Below are positions 11,222 through 20,250 of a stretch of 64,000 nt of DNA, in pieces. The notes under the pieces were generated by a model that saw only the letters and a program-made list of their open reading frames with translations, was not told the DNA's origin and made no database searches. The first letter of the stretch is position 1. Every line of letters begins with the position of its first letter. Source of the DNA: Altererythrobacter sp. Root672 (GTDB taxonomy: Bacteria > Pseudomonadota > Alphaproteobacteria > Sphingomonadales > Sphingomonadaceae); the NCBI RefSeq assembly GCF_001427865.1, contig NZ_LMHH01000001.1:2108001-2172000 (forward strand), in the 5' to 3' direction. The translations under genes were made by a program, and so were the position numbers.

Positions 11222-14065
11222 ATGAAGCCATTCTACCGTCTGCTCACCCTTCCCCTCGCCGTCTCGCTTGCGATTACGGGGCCAGCCGGTGCCCAGGCGC
11301 CCGCGACACAAGCCGCACCGCTGTCGCAGCTCGTGGCGGAAGTCGACATTCCGTACGAGACTTTCACGCTCCCCAACGGTCTGACGACGATCGTCCACAC
11401 CGACCGCAAGAGCCCTGTCGTCGGCGTGACGATCTACTACCGCGTCGGCTCCAAGAACGAACCGCGCGGCCGCACCGGCTTTGCCCACTTGTTCGAACAC
11501 CTGATGTTCGGCGGCAGCGAGAACGTCGAGAACTTCGACATCCCGCTGGAGGCGGCAGGATCGACCAGCACCAACGGTTCGACCTGGTACGACCGCACCA
11601 ACTACGTCGAGACCGTGCCGACCGGCGCGCTCGACCTGGCGCTGTTCATGGAAAGCGACCGCATGGGCCACCTGCTCGGCGCGGTTACGCAGGACAAGCT
11701 CGATAAGCAGCGCGGCGTGGTCCAGAACGAGAAGCGCCAGGGCGACAACCAGCCCTATGGCCTAGTCGACTACAAGATCGGCGACGCGCTGTTCCCTGTC
11801 GGCCACCCCTATCGCCACTCGACCATTGGCTCGATGGCCGATCTCGATGCCGCGAGCCTGACCGACGTGCGCCAGTGGTTCACCGACAACTACGCGCCCA
11901 ACAACGTCGTGCTGGTGCTGGCCGGAGACATCGACGCCGCCACCGCCCGGCCGATGGTCGAACGCTGGTTCGGCGACATCCCGCGCGGCCCCGAAATCAG
12001 CCAGGTGGCTGCCGAGCCCGTCACCCTGGCCGCTCCGGTGCGCGAAGAAATGGCCGATCAAATTCCGGTCACGCGCCTTTATCGCACCTGGGCCGGTCCT
12101 TCGTGGACCGATCCCGATGCCGTGCCGCTCGCAGTCGGCCTCCACGTCCTCGGCGGACTTGCGAGCTCGCGGCTCGACAACGTGCTGGTGCGAGATGAAC
12201 AACTGGCGGTGAGCGTAAGCGCCGGTGCCCAGCAGTTCGAGAAGTTGAGCTTCCTCCAGGCAACCATGGACATCAAGCCAGGCGTCGATCCCGCCAAGGC
12301 CGAGGCGCGCTTCGACCAGGTCATCGCGGAACTCCTCGCGAAAGGTCCGACGGAGGATGAACTCAAGCGCGCGGCGACGCAGCTGGTCTCGTCGCAGATC
12401 GGCCTGCTCGAACAGGTCGGTGGCTTCTCGGGCAAGGGCGCAACGCTGGCGGAGGGCCTGATCTACGCCGGCGATCCGGCGAACTACAAAAAGGAAATGA
12501 CCGAACTCGCCTCGCTGACGCCGACCCAGGTCCAGGCAGCGCTGCAGCGCTGGCTGTCCCGCCCGGCCTACACGCTCTCGATCGTTCCAGGCGACCGGAC
12601 CGAAGACGGCGCGACCATGGGCGGCTGGGGTGACGAAGGCACCGTGGCTCCGCCCGCACCCGACGCCAAGGCTCCCGCCCCGGCGCTCGCCGAGGGGCCA
12701 AAGCGCGATTATCCGCCGGTAGCTCCGGTCGGTGCGCTGACTTTCCCGCAAGTCGAGCACGCCCGCCTGTCCAACGGCATCGAAGTCACTCTCGCTCGCC
12801 GCACGGCCATTCCCAAAGTCTCGCTCGCCATGTCGTTCGATGCCGGTGAGGCTGCAGACGGCGGCGCGCGCGCGGGCACGCAGACGCTGATGATGGAGCT
12901 GCTCAAGGAAGGCACCAAGACCCGTACCGCGCTCGACATCGCGGTCGCGCAGGAACGGCTCGGCGCCTCGATCGGCAGCGGTGCTTCGACCGATGACAGC
13001 ATGGTCTCGCTCACCGCGCTGACGGCCAATCTCCTGCCTTCGCTCGAACTGATGGCCGACATCGTGCGCAACCCGGCCTTCGAACCGGCCGAAGTCGCGC
13101 GGGTGAAGGACCAGCGCCTGGCCGAGATCGCCCAGGAGCAGGCCGATCCTTCGAGCCTCGCCCAACGCGCGCTCGGGCCGCTGATCTATGGCGACGCGCA
13201 TCCCTATGGATCGGTCGGTGGGACCGGAAAGGCCTCGGTCATCGAAGCGCTGACTTCGGCGGACCTGCGTGCCGAACACAACAAGTGGCTGCGCCCCGAT
13301 ACGGCGCGCATCACCGTCGTTGGCGACGTGACGATGGCGGAACTGGTGCCGGCTCTCGAAACGGCGTTCGGCGACTGGAAGGCTCCCGCGTCAGCCAAGC
13401 CGGTCAAGAACCTTGCCGCCGCCACGCCGACCGCCCAGCGCAAGCTGGTCGTGATCGACCGGCCAAACTCGCCGCAGTCGGTCCTGCTCCTCGCCCGCGT
13501 GCTGCCGCTCGAAGGAACGCAGCAGGGCATGGAAGCGCTCGACCTCGCCAACGAAGTGATCGGTGACGGCTTCCTTTCGCGCCTCAACATGAACCTGCGT
13601 GAAGAGAAGAGCTGGACTTACGGCATTCGCAGCGGGATCACCGGCGTGACCGGACCGGTGGCGCTGACGGTGTTCACCCCGGTGCAGTCCGACCGGACCG
13701 CGGATTCAATCCGCCTGATCCTCGACGATATGAGCGCCTTCGCCACCAGCAAGGGCGTCGACGCAACCGAGCTGCAGCGCGTGACCGAAGGCAACGTGCG
13801 CGGGCTTCCCAACCGCTACCAGACCAACAGCCAGGTCCTGAACGCACTGCTTGGCAACCAGCAGTTCGACCGCCCGGACAACTATCAGGCGCAGTTGCCC
13901 GACATCTACCGGGCGATCGACGCTGGGAAGATCGACACGGCGGCGAGGCAGTACCTCTCGCCTGACGACCTCGTCATCATCGTGGTGGGTGACCGCGAGC
14001 ACATCGACAGCCAGCTGGCCGGCCTGGGGATGCCGATCCAGTACCTGAAGGCTGAGGATCTCTAG
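11222..14065 (+). CDS. M16 family zinc metallopeptidase (two-half, pitrilysin-like)
   Basis: A 947-residue secreted M16 protease. A signal peptide (1-24, ending GAQA) is followed by an N-terminal half with the inverted zinc motif HLFEH (89-93) and the downstream conserved Glu region. An Ala/Pro-rich linker (about 470-510) leads to a second M16 half that lacks HxxEH and would be the non-catalytic clamshell partner. Periplasmic peptide degradation is the family role. I chose ATG 11222; an upstream start at 11105 would add 39 residues before the signal peptide. Its stop overlaps the stop of the convergent trmL-like gene inside a CTAG tetranucleotide. Confidence 0.92.
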   Translation: MKPFYRLLTLPLAVSLAITGPAGAQAPATQAAPLSQLVAEVDIPYETFTLPNGLTTIVHTDRKSPVVGVTIYYRVGSKNEPRGRTGFAHLFEHLMFGGSENVENFDIPLEAAGSTSTNGSTWYDRTNYVETVPTGALDLALFMESDRMGHLLGAVTQDKLDKQRGVVQNEKRQGDNQPYGLVDYKIGDALFPVGHPYRHSTIGSMADLDAASLTDVRQWFTDNYAPNNVVLVLAGDIDAATARPMVERWFGDIPRGPEISQVAAEPVTLAAPVREEMADQIPVTRLYRTWAGPSWTDPDAVPLAVGLHVLGGLASSRLDNVLVRDEQLAVSVSAGAQQFEKLSFLQATMDIKPGVDPAKAEARFDQVIAELLAKGPTEDELKRAATQLVSSQIGLLEQVGGFSGKGATLAEGLIYAGDPANYKKEMTELASLTPTQVQAALQRWLSRPAYTLSIVPGDRTEDGATMGGWGDEGTVAPPAPDAKAPAPALAEGPKRDYPPVAPVGALTFPQVEHARLSNGIEVTLARRTAIPKVSLAMSFDAGEAADGGARAGTQTLMMELLKEGTKTRTALDIAVAQERLGASIGSGASTDDSMVSLTALTANLLPSLELMADIVRNPAFEPAEVARVKDQRLAEIAQEQADPSSLAQRALGPLIYGDAHPYGSVGGTGKASVIEALTSADLRAEHNKWLRPDTARITVVGDVTMAELVPALETAFGDWKAPASAKPVKNLAAATPTAQRKLVVIDRPNSPQSVLLLARVLPLEGTQQGMEALDLANEVIGDGFLSRLNMNLREEKSWTYGIRSGITGVTGPVALTVFTPVQSDRTADSIRLILDDMSAFATSKGVDATELQRVTEGNVRGLPNRYQTNSQVLNALLGNQQFDRPDNYQAQLPDIYRAIDAGKIDTAARQYLSPDDLVIIVVGDREHIDSQLAGLGMPIQYLKAEDL

Positions 14066-14520
14066 AGCTTGCCGCGCAGCGCCTGATAGGCCGCCACTGC
14101 CACGGTGTTAGAGAGATTGAGCGAGCGGATGTGCTGCGAGCGCATCGGCAGGCGGAACAGGCGATCCGCCAGCGGCTCAGCGATCGTCTCCGGCAAGCCC
14201 TTGGTTTCCCGACCAAACACCAGGTAGGCGTCGTCCGGGTACTCAGGCTCCTGGAATGAACGCGCGCCGAATTCCTCGAACAGGAAAAGCTGGTCGCGGC
14301 GGGGGGCGCGTTCCGTGATGAACTCGTCCCAGCTGGCGAACTGGCTCAGGCGCACGTGCTGCCAGTAGTCGAGCCCCGACCGACGCACCTGCTTGTCGGT
14401 GATTTCAAAGCCCAGCGGATGGATGAGCACCAGTTCGAGGTCGAGCGCCACGCAAGTCCGCCCGACCGCGCCGGTGTTGTGGGGGATCTCGGGTTGGACG
14501 AGGACGATGGAAAGCGACAT
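14062..14520 (-). CDS. trmL: tRNA (cytidine/uridine-2'-O-)-methyltransferase, TrmL type
   Basis: A 153-residue SPOUT methyltransferase made of the minimal SpoU domain, as in TrmL, which 2'-O-methylates the wobble base of two tRNA-Leu species. It shows PEIPHNTGAVGRTCVA (10-25), the SAM knot YLVFGRETKGLP, and LNLSNTVAVAAYQALR at the C-terminus. The ATG at 14520 gives a typical start MSLSIVLVQPEIPHNTG; longer starts run into the repeat element upstream. It is convergent with the M16 gene with a four-base stop overlap. Confidence 0.9.
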   Translation of the reverse strand: MSLSIVLVQPEIPHNTGAVGRTCVALDLELVLIHPLGFEITDKQVRRSGLDYWQHVRLSQFASWDEFITERAPRRDQLFLFEEFGARSFQEPEYPDDAYLVFGRETKGLPETIAEPLADRLFRLPMRSQHIRSLNLSNTVAVAAYQALRGKL

Positions 14521-14573
14521 CCGCTCCCTCTGCTCTGGTGCTGGCGTCGTGGCTAGAGGGATCATACGGGATT

Positions 14574-14710
14574 GCCCCTCCGTCACGCCCCTCCGGGGCG
14601 CGACACCTCCCCGAGACAAGCTCGGGGAGGATTGAGAAATGCCGAGCTTAGATCCTCCCCGAGCTCGCTCGGAGAGGGGGACCATCCGCGCAGCGGATGG
14701 GTGGAGGGGC
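14574..14710. repeat. Composite palindromic intergenic repeat
   Basis: A 137-bp element bounded by GCCCCTCC (14574-14581) and its complement GGAGGGGC (14703-14710). Inside are four hairpins in a row: CGCCCC/GGGGCG (14586-14600), a perfect 10-bp CCTCCCCGAG/CTCGGGGAGG (14606-14630), a near copy of the same stem (14654-14677, one mismatch), and a perfect 8-bp CCATCCGC/GCGGATGG (14682-14700). GCCCCTCC also recurs as a direct repeat at 14587. It lies between the divergent trmL and lipoprotein genes. The architecture resembles mosaic palindromic elements scattered in proteobacterial genomes. Confidence 0.8.
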
Positions 14711-14778
14711 TCCTCACAACAGGGAACGCTAGCCGCAAGCGTCGGTTCATCCGGTATCGCTTAACTGGAGGGCACCGA

Positions 14779-15195
14779 ATGCATCGCAGCTATTCAGCCA
14801 TGTTGCTGGCCATTGGCCTCGCCGCCTGTTCAACGTCCTCCGGCGGCGGCGGTTCGACAGCTGGCCACGTCACGCTGGAAGGCACCGTTGCCTATCGCGA
14901 ACGCATCGCCCTGGTCCCGGATGCAGTCATCACTGTGCAGATCCGCGACGTCAGCCTGCAGGATGCGCCCTCGGTCACTATCGCTTCGACGGAGTTCAAA
15001 TCCGAAGGGCGCCAGGTGCCGATCCCATTCTCGCTGAAATACGATCCGGCGAAGATCGAGCCAAGGCGGACCTACTCGGTCTTCGCGCGTATCGATGACT
15101 CCGGCGGCCGGATGCTGTGGATCACCGACACACACAATCCGCTGCCGCCGCCGGGGCAGTCGATTGCACTGAACCTGGTGAGCGCTAACCGGTAA
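14779..15195 (+). CDS. YbaY-like lipoprotein
   Basis: A 138-residue predicted lipoprotein. The signal peptide ends in the lipobox GLAAC with lipidated Cys17, followed by a Ser/Gly-rich linker. The rest is a single beta-sandwich domain of the YbaY family: GTVAYRERIALVPDAVITVQ, then IPFSLKYDPAKIEPRRTYSV and LWITDTHNPL. These domains occur in envelope lipoproteins linked to glycosyl or META-type proteins; the exact role is unknown. ATG 14779 is preceded by an SD-like GGAGGGCACC. It is convergent with gatB, 9 bases apart. Confidence 0.82.
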   Translation: MHRSYSAMLLAIGLAACSTSSGGGGSTAGHVTLEGTVAYRERIALVPDAVITVQIRDVSLQDAPSVTIASTEFKSEGRQVPIPFSLKYDPAKIEPRRTYSVFARIDDSGGRMLWITDTHNPLPPPGQSIALNLVSANR

Positions 15196-15204
15196 GGCCG
15201 AGGC

Positions 15205-16707
15205 CTACCCCAGCTTAGCCTTCAGCACCTCGTTGACCATCTGCGGGTTACCCTTGCCCTGCATGGCTTTCATCGTCTGGCCGACGAAGAAGCCGAACAG
15301 AGCTTCCTTGCCCGCGCGGTACTGCTCGACCTTGTCGCCATTGTCGGCGAGGACCTTGTCGACCGCGGCTTCGATAGCGCCGCTGTCGCTTTCCTGCTTG
15401 AGCCCTTCGCGCTCGACGATCGCGGTAGCGCCGTCGCCGGTCTCGAGCATCTTTTCGAGCACCTGCTTGGCGATCGAACCCGAGATCGTGCCCTTGCCGA
15501 TCAGCGCCAGCAGCTCCGCCGCCTGGGCATAATTGACGGGGCTGTCTTCCAGTTCGTGACCAGCCTTGTTCAGCGCGCCGAAGAACTCCGAGATCAGCCA
15601 GTTGGCCGCCTGCTTGGCAACCTCGGCAGGCTGCTTGCCCTGCGCGGTCGCGGTCTCGAGCAATAGCGCCTCGAACCAGCGGGCAGTCTCGACCTCAGCG
15701 GTCAGGACGTGCGCGTTGTAGGCGCTCAGCCCCAGCTGCTCGACATAACGCGTCCACTTGGCGTCTGGCAGTTCCGGCAAGCTGTTGCGGCATTCGTCGA
15801 GGAACGCGTCGTCCAGCTCCAGCGGCAGCAGGTCGGGATCGGGGAAGTAGCGGTAATCGTGCGCGTCTTCCTTGCTGCGCATCGAACGCGTGGTGCCGGT
15901 GCCCGGATCGAACAGGCGGGTTTCCTGGACCACTTTGCCGCCGTCCTCGATCAGGTCGACCTGGCGGCGTGCCTCGTGCTCGATCGTCTGCATGACGAAG
16001 CGCACCGAGTTGACGTTCTTGGTCTCGGTCCGCGTGCCGAACTCGTCGCCCGGCTTGCGCACCGAGACGTTGACGTCGGCGCGCATGGAGCCTTCTTCCA
16101 TGTTGCCATCGCAGCTGCCGACATAGCGCAGGATCGAACGCAGCTTGCGGACGTAGGCCCCCGCCTCTGCCGGCGAGCGCATATCCGGCCGGCTGACGAT
16201 CTCCATCAGCGCCACGCCCGAGCGGTTGAGGTCGACATAGGACATCGTCGGGTGCTGGTCGTGCATGAGCTTGCCCGCGTCCTGTTCGACGTGGATGCGC
16301 TCGATGCCGATGCGCTTGTCAGCGGGGATGCCTGCCTTTTCGTCGGCCTCGACCACCAGCGAGCCTTCGCCAACCAGCGGGTGGTAGAGCTGGCTGATCT
16401 GGTAGCCCTGCGGCAAGTCGGCGTAGAAGTAGTTCTTGCGGTCGAACCGGCTCCACTTGTTGATCTGCGCGTCGATCGCCATGCCGGTGCGCACCGCCTG
16501 GCGGATGCACTCCCGGTTCGGCACTGGCAGCATTCCCGGCATCGCTGCGTCGACCAGGCTGACTTGCGCGTTGGGCTCGGCCCCGAACTCGGTCGCCGCG
16601 CCGGAGAAGAGCTTGGCCTTGCTGGTAACCTGGGCGTGGACCTCGAGGCCGATCACGACCTCCCAGTCACCGGTGGCGCCACGAATGCGATAAGTGGATT
16701 CAGTCAT
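15205..16707 (-). CDS. gatB: Asp-tRNA(Asn)/Glu-tRNA(Gln) amidotransferase subunit B
   Basis: A 500-residue GatB, which with GatA and GatC converts mischarged Glu-tRNA(Gln) (and Asp-tRNA(Asn)) to the cognate form, supplying ATP-dependent activation and tRNA binding. The N-terminal cradle signature [20 protein letters not shown] and the [12 protein letters not shown] segment are clear, and the last 150 residues form the helical plus YqeY-like tail. It is separated from gatC-gatA by an acyltransferase gene and a MAPEG gene on the other strand, so it must have its own promoter. Confidence 0.96.
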   Translation of the reverse strand: MTESTYRIRGATGDWEVVIGLEVHAQVTSKAKLFSGAATEFGAEPNAQVSLVDAAMPGMLPVPNRECIRQAVRTGMAIDAQINKWSRFDRKNYFYADLPQGYQISQLYHPLVGEGSLVVEADEKAGIPADKRIGIERIHVEQDAGKLMHDQHPTMSYVDLNRSGVALMEIVSRPDMRSPAEAGAYVRKLRSILRYVGSCDGNMEEGSMRADVNVSVRKPGDEFGTRTETKNVNSVRFVMQTIEHEARRQVDLIEDGGKVVQETRLFDPGTGTTRSMRSKEDAHDYRYFPDPDLLPLELDDAFLDECRNSLPELPDAKWTRYVEQLGLSAYNAHVLTAEVETARWFEALLLETATAQGKQPAEVAKQAANWLISEFFGALNKAGHELEDSPVNYAQAAELLALIGKGTISGSIAKQVLEKMLETGDGATAIVEREGLKQESDSGAIEAAVDKVLADNGDKVEQYRAGKEALFGFFVGQTMKAMQGKGNPQMVNEVLKAKLG

Positions 16708-16837
16708 GCCCCAGCCGATAATGCGCCATTCCCAAGTAGGAAAGCGTTAGATGCGCCTGATGTGGATGGGCGTGCGATCTTGCGGACCGCGCCGGCTTCG
16801 CTAGGCTGTCGGGATACAAGACAAGGGGGGGCCGACG

Positions 16838-17266
16838 ATGGTTGGAATGGCAATCCTGCAGCCGGTGGTGGCGCTGGCCGCCTGGACCATGGTGATGTGG
16901 TTGTGGATGTACGCCACGCGTATCCCCGCGCTCATGGCCGCCAAGGTCGATCCTGACGATCTGGTGCGCGATCCGAGCAAGTCGCTCGACGCCGTGCTGC
17001 CGGCGCAAGTGCAGTGGAAAGCGCATAACTACAACCACCTGCATGAAGCGCCGACCGTGTTCTACGCGGTGGCGATAGTGCTGGCGATCGTGGGCGCGGG
17101 CGACGGGCTGAACGCCCTGCTCGGCTGGGCCTATGTGGCCCTGCGGGTGGTGCACTCGCTAGTGCAGGCGACGGTCAACAAGGTGACGGTGCGCTTCGTG
17201 ATCTTCGTGCTGTCGAGCCTGGTGTTGATCGCCCTGATCGTGCACGCCGCGATGGCGGTGTTTTAA
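16838..17266 (+). CDS. MAPEG family membrane protein
   Basis: A 142-residue, four-helix membrane protein of the MAPEG family (membrane-associated proteins in eicosanoid and glutathione metabolism). Hydrophobic segments lie at about 5-25, 68-88, 92-108 and 118-140. The charged stretch WKAHNYNHLHEAPTVFYA (57-74) carries the family's conserved Asn/His/Glu positions. Bacterial members are often glutathione-dependent, but the activity here is not known. A good SD (AAGGGGGG) precedes ATG 16838. Its TAA overlaps the TAA of the convergent acyltransferase within TTAA. Confidence 0.85.
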   Translation: MVGMAILQPVVALAAWTMVMWLWMYATRIPALMAAKVDPDDLVRDPSKSLDAVLPAQVQWKAHNYNHLHEAPTVFYAVAIVLAIVGAGDGLNALLGWAYVALRVVHSLVQATVNKVTVRFVIFVLSSLVLIALIVHAAMAVF

Positions 17267-18426
17267 GCCGGGACGGCGCCTTGTTCAGCCCGAGCGTCGG
17301 CCCACCGCTTCGCCTGGCGCCGTGACCACTGGCGAGCCGGCTCTTCGAGATAGCGCCAGCTGTAGTTCGACATCACCAGCACCAGCGCCACGAGGCCGAT
17401 CGTCACGAATGTCTCCGCCGTGTCGCCCAGTTCCATGGTGAGAAGGCCAAAACTGTTCGACGGGCTGCCGATCAGGTCCTGCCTGCCGAACGCTTCGAGC
17501 ACCATCGGCATGGCCCGGTTGAGCGGCCGGAGCAGCAGCATGTGGGTCATGTAGATCGAGTAGGATAGCGTCCCGATCCACACCAAGGGGCCGAGCTGCA
17601 GCCACCGGCTCACCCAGCCGCGGTCGCGAGCGAAGACCAGCACCGTGGCGGCGAACAGCGGATAGGATGCGATCGTGGTGAAGCGGCCGAAGGGCATCTC
17701 GACGAGCAGCCAGGTCACCGCGGCGATCAGGGCCAGTTCCAGGGCCGTGACCGACGCCACGTCGATCCGCCAATTCCACCGGCGGTGAACCGCAAAGCAC
17801 AGGACGCCGAGCGAGAAGCCCAGCACACCGCGCTGGAGGAGGATGCCAAAGCCGGTGTGGTTCCAGCCCGTCGCCATCGCGAGCAGCGCTGCGGTAGCCC
17901 CGGCAACCGCGATCGCCAGGCCGGTTCGGCCGAGGCTGAACAGGACGGCGGCGGCAAGGTAAAGCATGACCTCGACCGAGATCGACCAGCTGACCGGCGC
18001 GTAGAAATTTCCAGTATGCTCGGCGAAACCATCGAGCAGCAGGAACCCGCGCCAGAAATAGAACACGTCATGGTTCTGGTGCAGCACCAGGCGCACGAAC
18101 AGCACCTCGAACGCCAGGAAGGCCAGCACCGTCGCCGCATGGAGCGGCACAACACGCCCGAGCCGCAAGAGCATGAACCGCGTACGTGAGAACCCTCCGG
18201 CGAGCCTGTCGCCATAGCTGGCGGCGATCACGAAGCCCGAGAGGACGAAGAAGAAATCGACCATCAGCCAGGCGTGGCGGAACACCTCAAGGCTCGCGAT
18301 GAGGCCGAAGGCGCCCATGTGGAACACCACGACCATAACGGCCGCGAGTCCGCGCAGGGAGTCGAGCGCGATGAAGCGCTCGCCCTGATGCTGGCCGGGG
18401 GTGTGGGTCGGGGTGGTTACCACCAC
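17263..18426 (-). CDS. Acyltransferase family 3 (OafA/YrhL-like) membrane protein
   Basis: A 387-residue integral membrane acyltransferase of the family that O-acetylates lipopolysaccharide, exopolysaccharide or Nod factors. The start [20 protein letters not shown] (19-38) holds the catalytic-type His; about ten hydrophobic helices follow, and the tail ends in ..[12 protein letters not shown], the usual C-terminal signature. Two tandem GTG codons (18426, 18423) can start it; the second sits at a better distance from GGAG. It overlaps the end of gatA by 10 bases and so is probably translated from the gatCA transcript. The acceptor substrate is unknown. Confidence 0.87.
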   Translation of the reverse strand: MVVTTPTHTPGQHQGERFIALDSLRGLAAVMVVVFHMGAFGLIASLEVFRHAWLMVDFFFVLSGFVIAASYGDRLAGGFSRTRFMLLRLGRVVPLHAATVLAFLAFEVLFVRLVLHQNHDVFYFWRGFLLLDGFAEHTGNFYAPVSWSISVEVMLYLAAAVLFSLGRTGLAIAVAGATAALLAMATGWNHTGFGILLQRGVLGFSLGVLCFAVHRRWNWRIDVASVTALELALIAAVTWLLVEMPFGRFTTIASYPLFAATVLVFARDRGWVSRWLQLGPLVWIGTLSYSIYMTHMLLLRPLNRAMPMVLEAFGRQDLIGSPSNSFGLLTMELGDTAETFVTIGLVALVLVMSNYSWRYLEEPARQWSRRQAKRWADARAEQGAVPA

Positions 18427-19901
18427 TTCTCCGGTTTAGCGGTGAACCCGGCGCGCTGCTCGATCGCGAGGCCGGCGTTGAGCACGCCCTGCTCGTCGAA
18501 CGCCTTGCCGATGATCTGCAGCCCGAGCGGCAGGCCGTCGGAGTTGAGTCCGGCAGGCACCGACATTGCCGGCAGGCCGGCCAGGCTGGCGGGGACCGAG
18601 AACACGTCGTTCAGATACATCGCCAGCGGATCGTCGACCTTGTCGCCCAGCGGGAAGGCCGCGGTCGGGGTGGTCGGGGCGAGGATCACGTCGCAGTCCG
18701 CCCAGGCCCGCTCGAAGTCGCGCGCTATCAAGGTGCGGACCTTCTGCGCCTGGGTGTAGTAGGCGTCGTAGAACCCGGCCGAGAGCACGTAAGTCCCGAT
18801 CAGGATGCGGCGCTTGACCTCGTCGCCGAAGCCGGCGGCGCGGGTGGCGGCGTACATGTCCTGCAGGTTGGCGCCGTCGGGCAGCTCGCGCAGGCCGTAG
18901 CGCACGCCGTCATAGCGGGCGAGGTTGCTCGAAGCTTCGGCGGGGGCGACGATGTAGTACGTCGGAAGCGCGTACTTGGTGTGCGGCAGGCTGACGTCCA
19001 CGACTTCGGCACCGGCGTCCTTGAGCCAGGCGATGCCCTGGTCCCACGACTTGAGGATTTCCTCGTCGGTGCCATCCATCCGGTATTCGCGCGGAATGCC
19101 GACCTTCTTGCCCTTGAGGTTGGCGTCGAGCGAGGCGGCCCATTCGGGCACCGGCATGTCGAGGCTGGTCGAATCCTTGGGATCGAACCCGGCCATCGTC
19201 TCGAGCATGATCGCGCAGTCGGTGACATCGCGCGCCATCGGGCCGGCCTGGTCGAGCGAGCTGGCGAAGGCGACGATGCCCCAGCGGCTGCAGCGGCCGT
19301 AAGTCGGCTTGATGCCGGAAATGCCGGTGAAGGCGGCGGGCTGGCGGATCGAGCCGCCGGTGTCGGTGCCGGTCGCCGCCGGGCACAGCCGCGCCGCGAC
19401 CGCCGAGCTGCTGCCGCCCGAGGAACCGCCCGGCGCGAGCGCCGCGTTGCCGCCATCGTTGCGGCGCCAGGGGCTGATGACGTTGCCGAAGTAGCTGGTC
19501 TCGTTCGACGAACCCATCGCGAACTGGTCGAGGTTGAGTTTGCCGAGCATGCCCGCGCCCGCATCCCACAGCTTCTGGCTGACGGTGCTTTCGTACTCGG
19601 GCTTGAAGCCTTCGAGGATGTGGCTCGCCGCGGTGGTCTGCACGCCGTCGGTGGCGAACAAGTCCTTCATACCGATCGGCACGCCGGCCATCTTGCCGAG
19701 CGGCTTGCCCGCGGCGCGGTCGGCATCGACCTTGTCCGCGGCTTCGAGCGCCTTTTCGGGCGTCGTCACGATGAACGCGTTGAGCTGGCTGGCCGCGGCG
19801 ACATTGGCGTTGAACGCCTCTGCCGCTTCGCGCGCGGTGAATTCGCCCGAGGCGACACCGTCGCGGATCGCCGCGACGCCGAGTTCGGTGATCTCAGTCA
19901 T
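18417..19901 (-). CDS. gatA: Asp-tRNA(Asn)/Glu-tRNA(Gln) amidotransferase subunit A
   Basis: A 494-residue amidase-signature enzyme that hydrolyses glutamine to deliver ammonia to GatB. The Ser-cisSer-Lys triad is complete: Lys79 (GMKD), cis-Ser160 in GGSSGGSSS, and nucleophile Ser184 in [11 protein letters not shown]. The C-terminal region matches GatA ([19 protein letters not shown], then [13 protein letters not shown]). Its ATG shares one base with the gatC stop, so the two are translationally coupled. An acyltransferase gene overlaps its 3' end. Confidence 0.97.
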   Translation of the reverse strand: MTEITELGVAAIRDGVASGEFTAREAAEAFNANVAAASQLNAFIVTTPEKALEAADKVDADRAAGKPLGKMAGVPIGMKDLFATDGVQTTAASHILEGFKPEYESTVSQKLWDAGAGMLGKLNLDQFAMGSSNETSYFGNVISPWRRNDGGNAALAPGGSSGGSSSAVAARLCPAATGTDTGGSIRQPAAFTGISGIKPTYGRCSRWGIVAFASSLDQAGPMARDVTDCAIMLETMAGFDPKDSTSLDMPVPEWAASLDANLKGKKVGIPREYRMDGTDEEILKSWDQGIAWLKDAGAEVVDVSLPHTKYALPTYYIVAPAEASSNLARYDGVRYGLRELPDGANLQDMYAATRAAGFGDEVKRRILIGTYVLSAGFYDAYYTQAQKVRTLIARDFERAWADCDVILAPTTPTAAFPLGDKVDDPLAMYLNDVFSVPASLAGLPAMSVPAGLNSDGLPLGLQIIGKAFDEQGVLNAGLAIEQRAGFTAKPEKWW

Positions 19902-20203
19902 TATTCGATCACCTTCGGCACGCCAAAAAATCCATGTTCAGGCGCCGGCGCATTGGCCAGCACCTCTTCCCGCACGCCGCCGCCGGTGAGCGGGTCGGCA
20001 TCGACCACGTCATCGCGCAAGCGCAGCTTCTGCGGGATCACCGCAGTCATCGGTTCGACGCCGGAACAGTCGACCTCGCCGAGCTGTTCGACCCACTCAA
20101 GGATCCCATTCAATTCGGGCACCATCCGGTCGAGCTCCTGCTCGCCCATGCGGATGCGCGCCAGGGAGGCGATTTTCGCCACGGTTTCGCGTGTGACAGA
20201 CAT
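19901..20203 (-). CDS. gatC: Asp-tRNA(Asn)/Glu-tRNA(Gln) amidotransferase subunit C
   Basis: A 100-residue GatC, the small belt subunit that wraps and stabilises GatA on GatB. Typical N-terminus ([17 protein letters not shown], then [15 protein letters not shown]) and C-terminus (LRDDVV...[10 protein letters not shown]) are seen. It is the first gene of a gatC-gatA-acyltransferase unit with a one-base overlap into gatA. Confidence 0.95.
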   Translation of the reverse strand: MSVTRETVAKIASLARIRMGEQELDRMVPELNGILEWVEQLGEVDCSGVEPMTAVIPQKLRLRDDVVDADPLTGGGVREEVLANAPAPEHGFFGVPKVIE

Positions 20204-20250
20204 TGCCGCGCGTTAGCGGGGTGGAGGGCTGCCTTCAAGCGGCGCGGTGG

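Noticed and set aside
16700-17155. A 151-residue minus-strand frame over the MAPEG gene
   Set aside because: His/Arg-rich shadow composition; the plus-strand MAPEG frame has membrane helices and a good SD.
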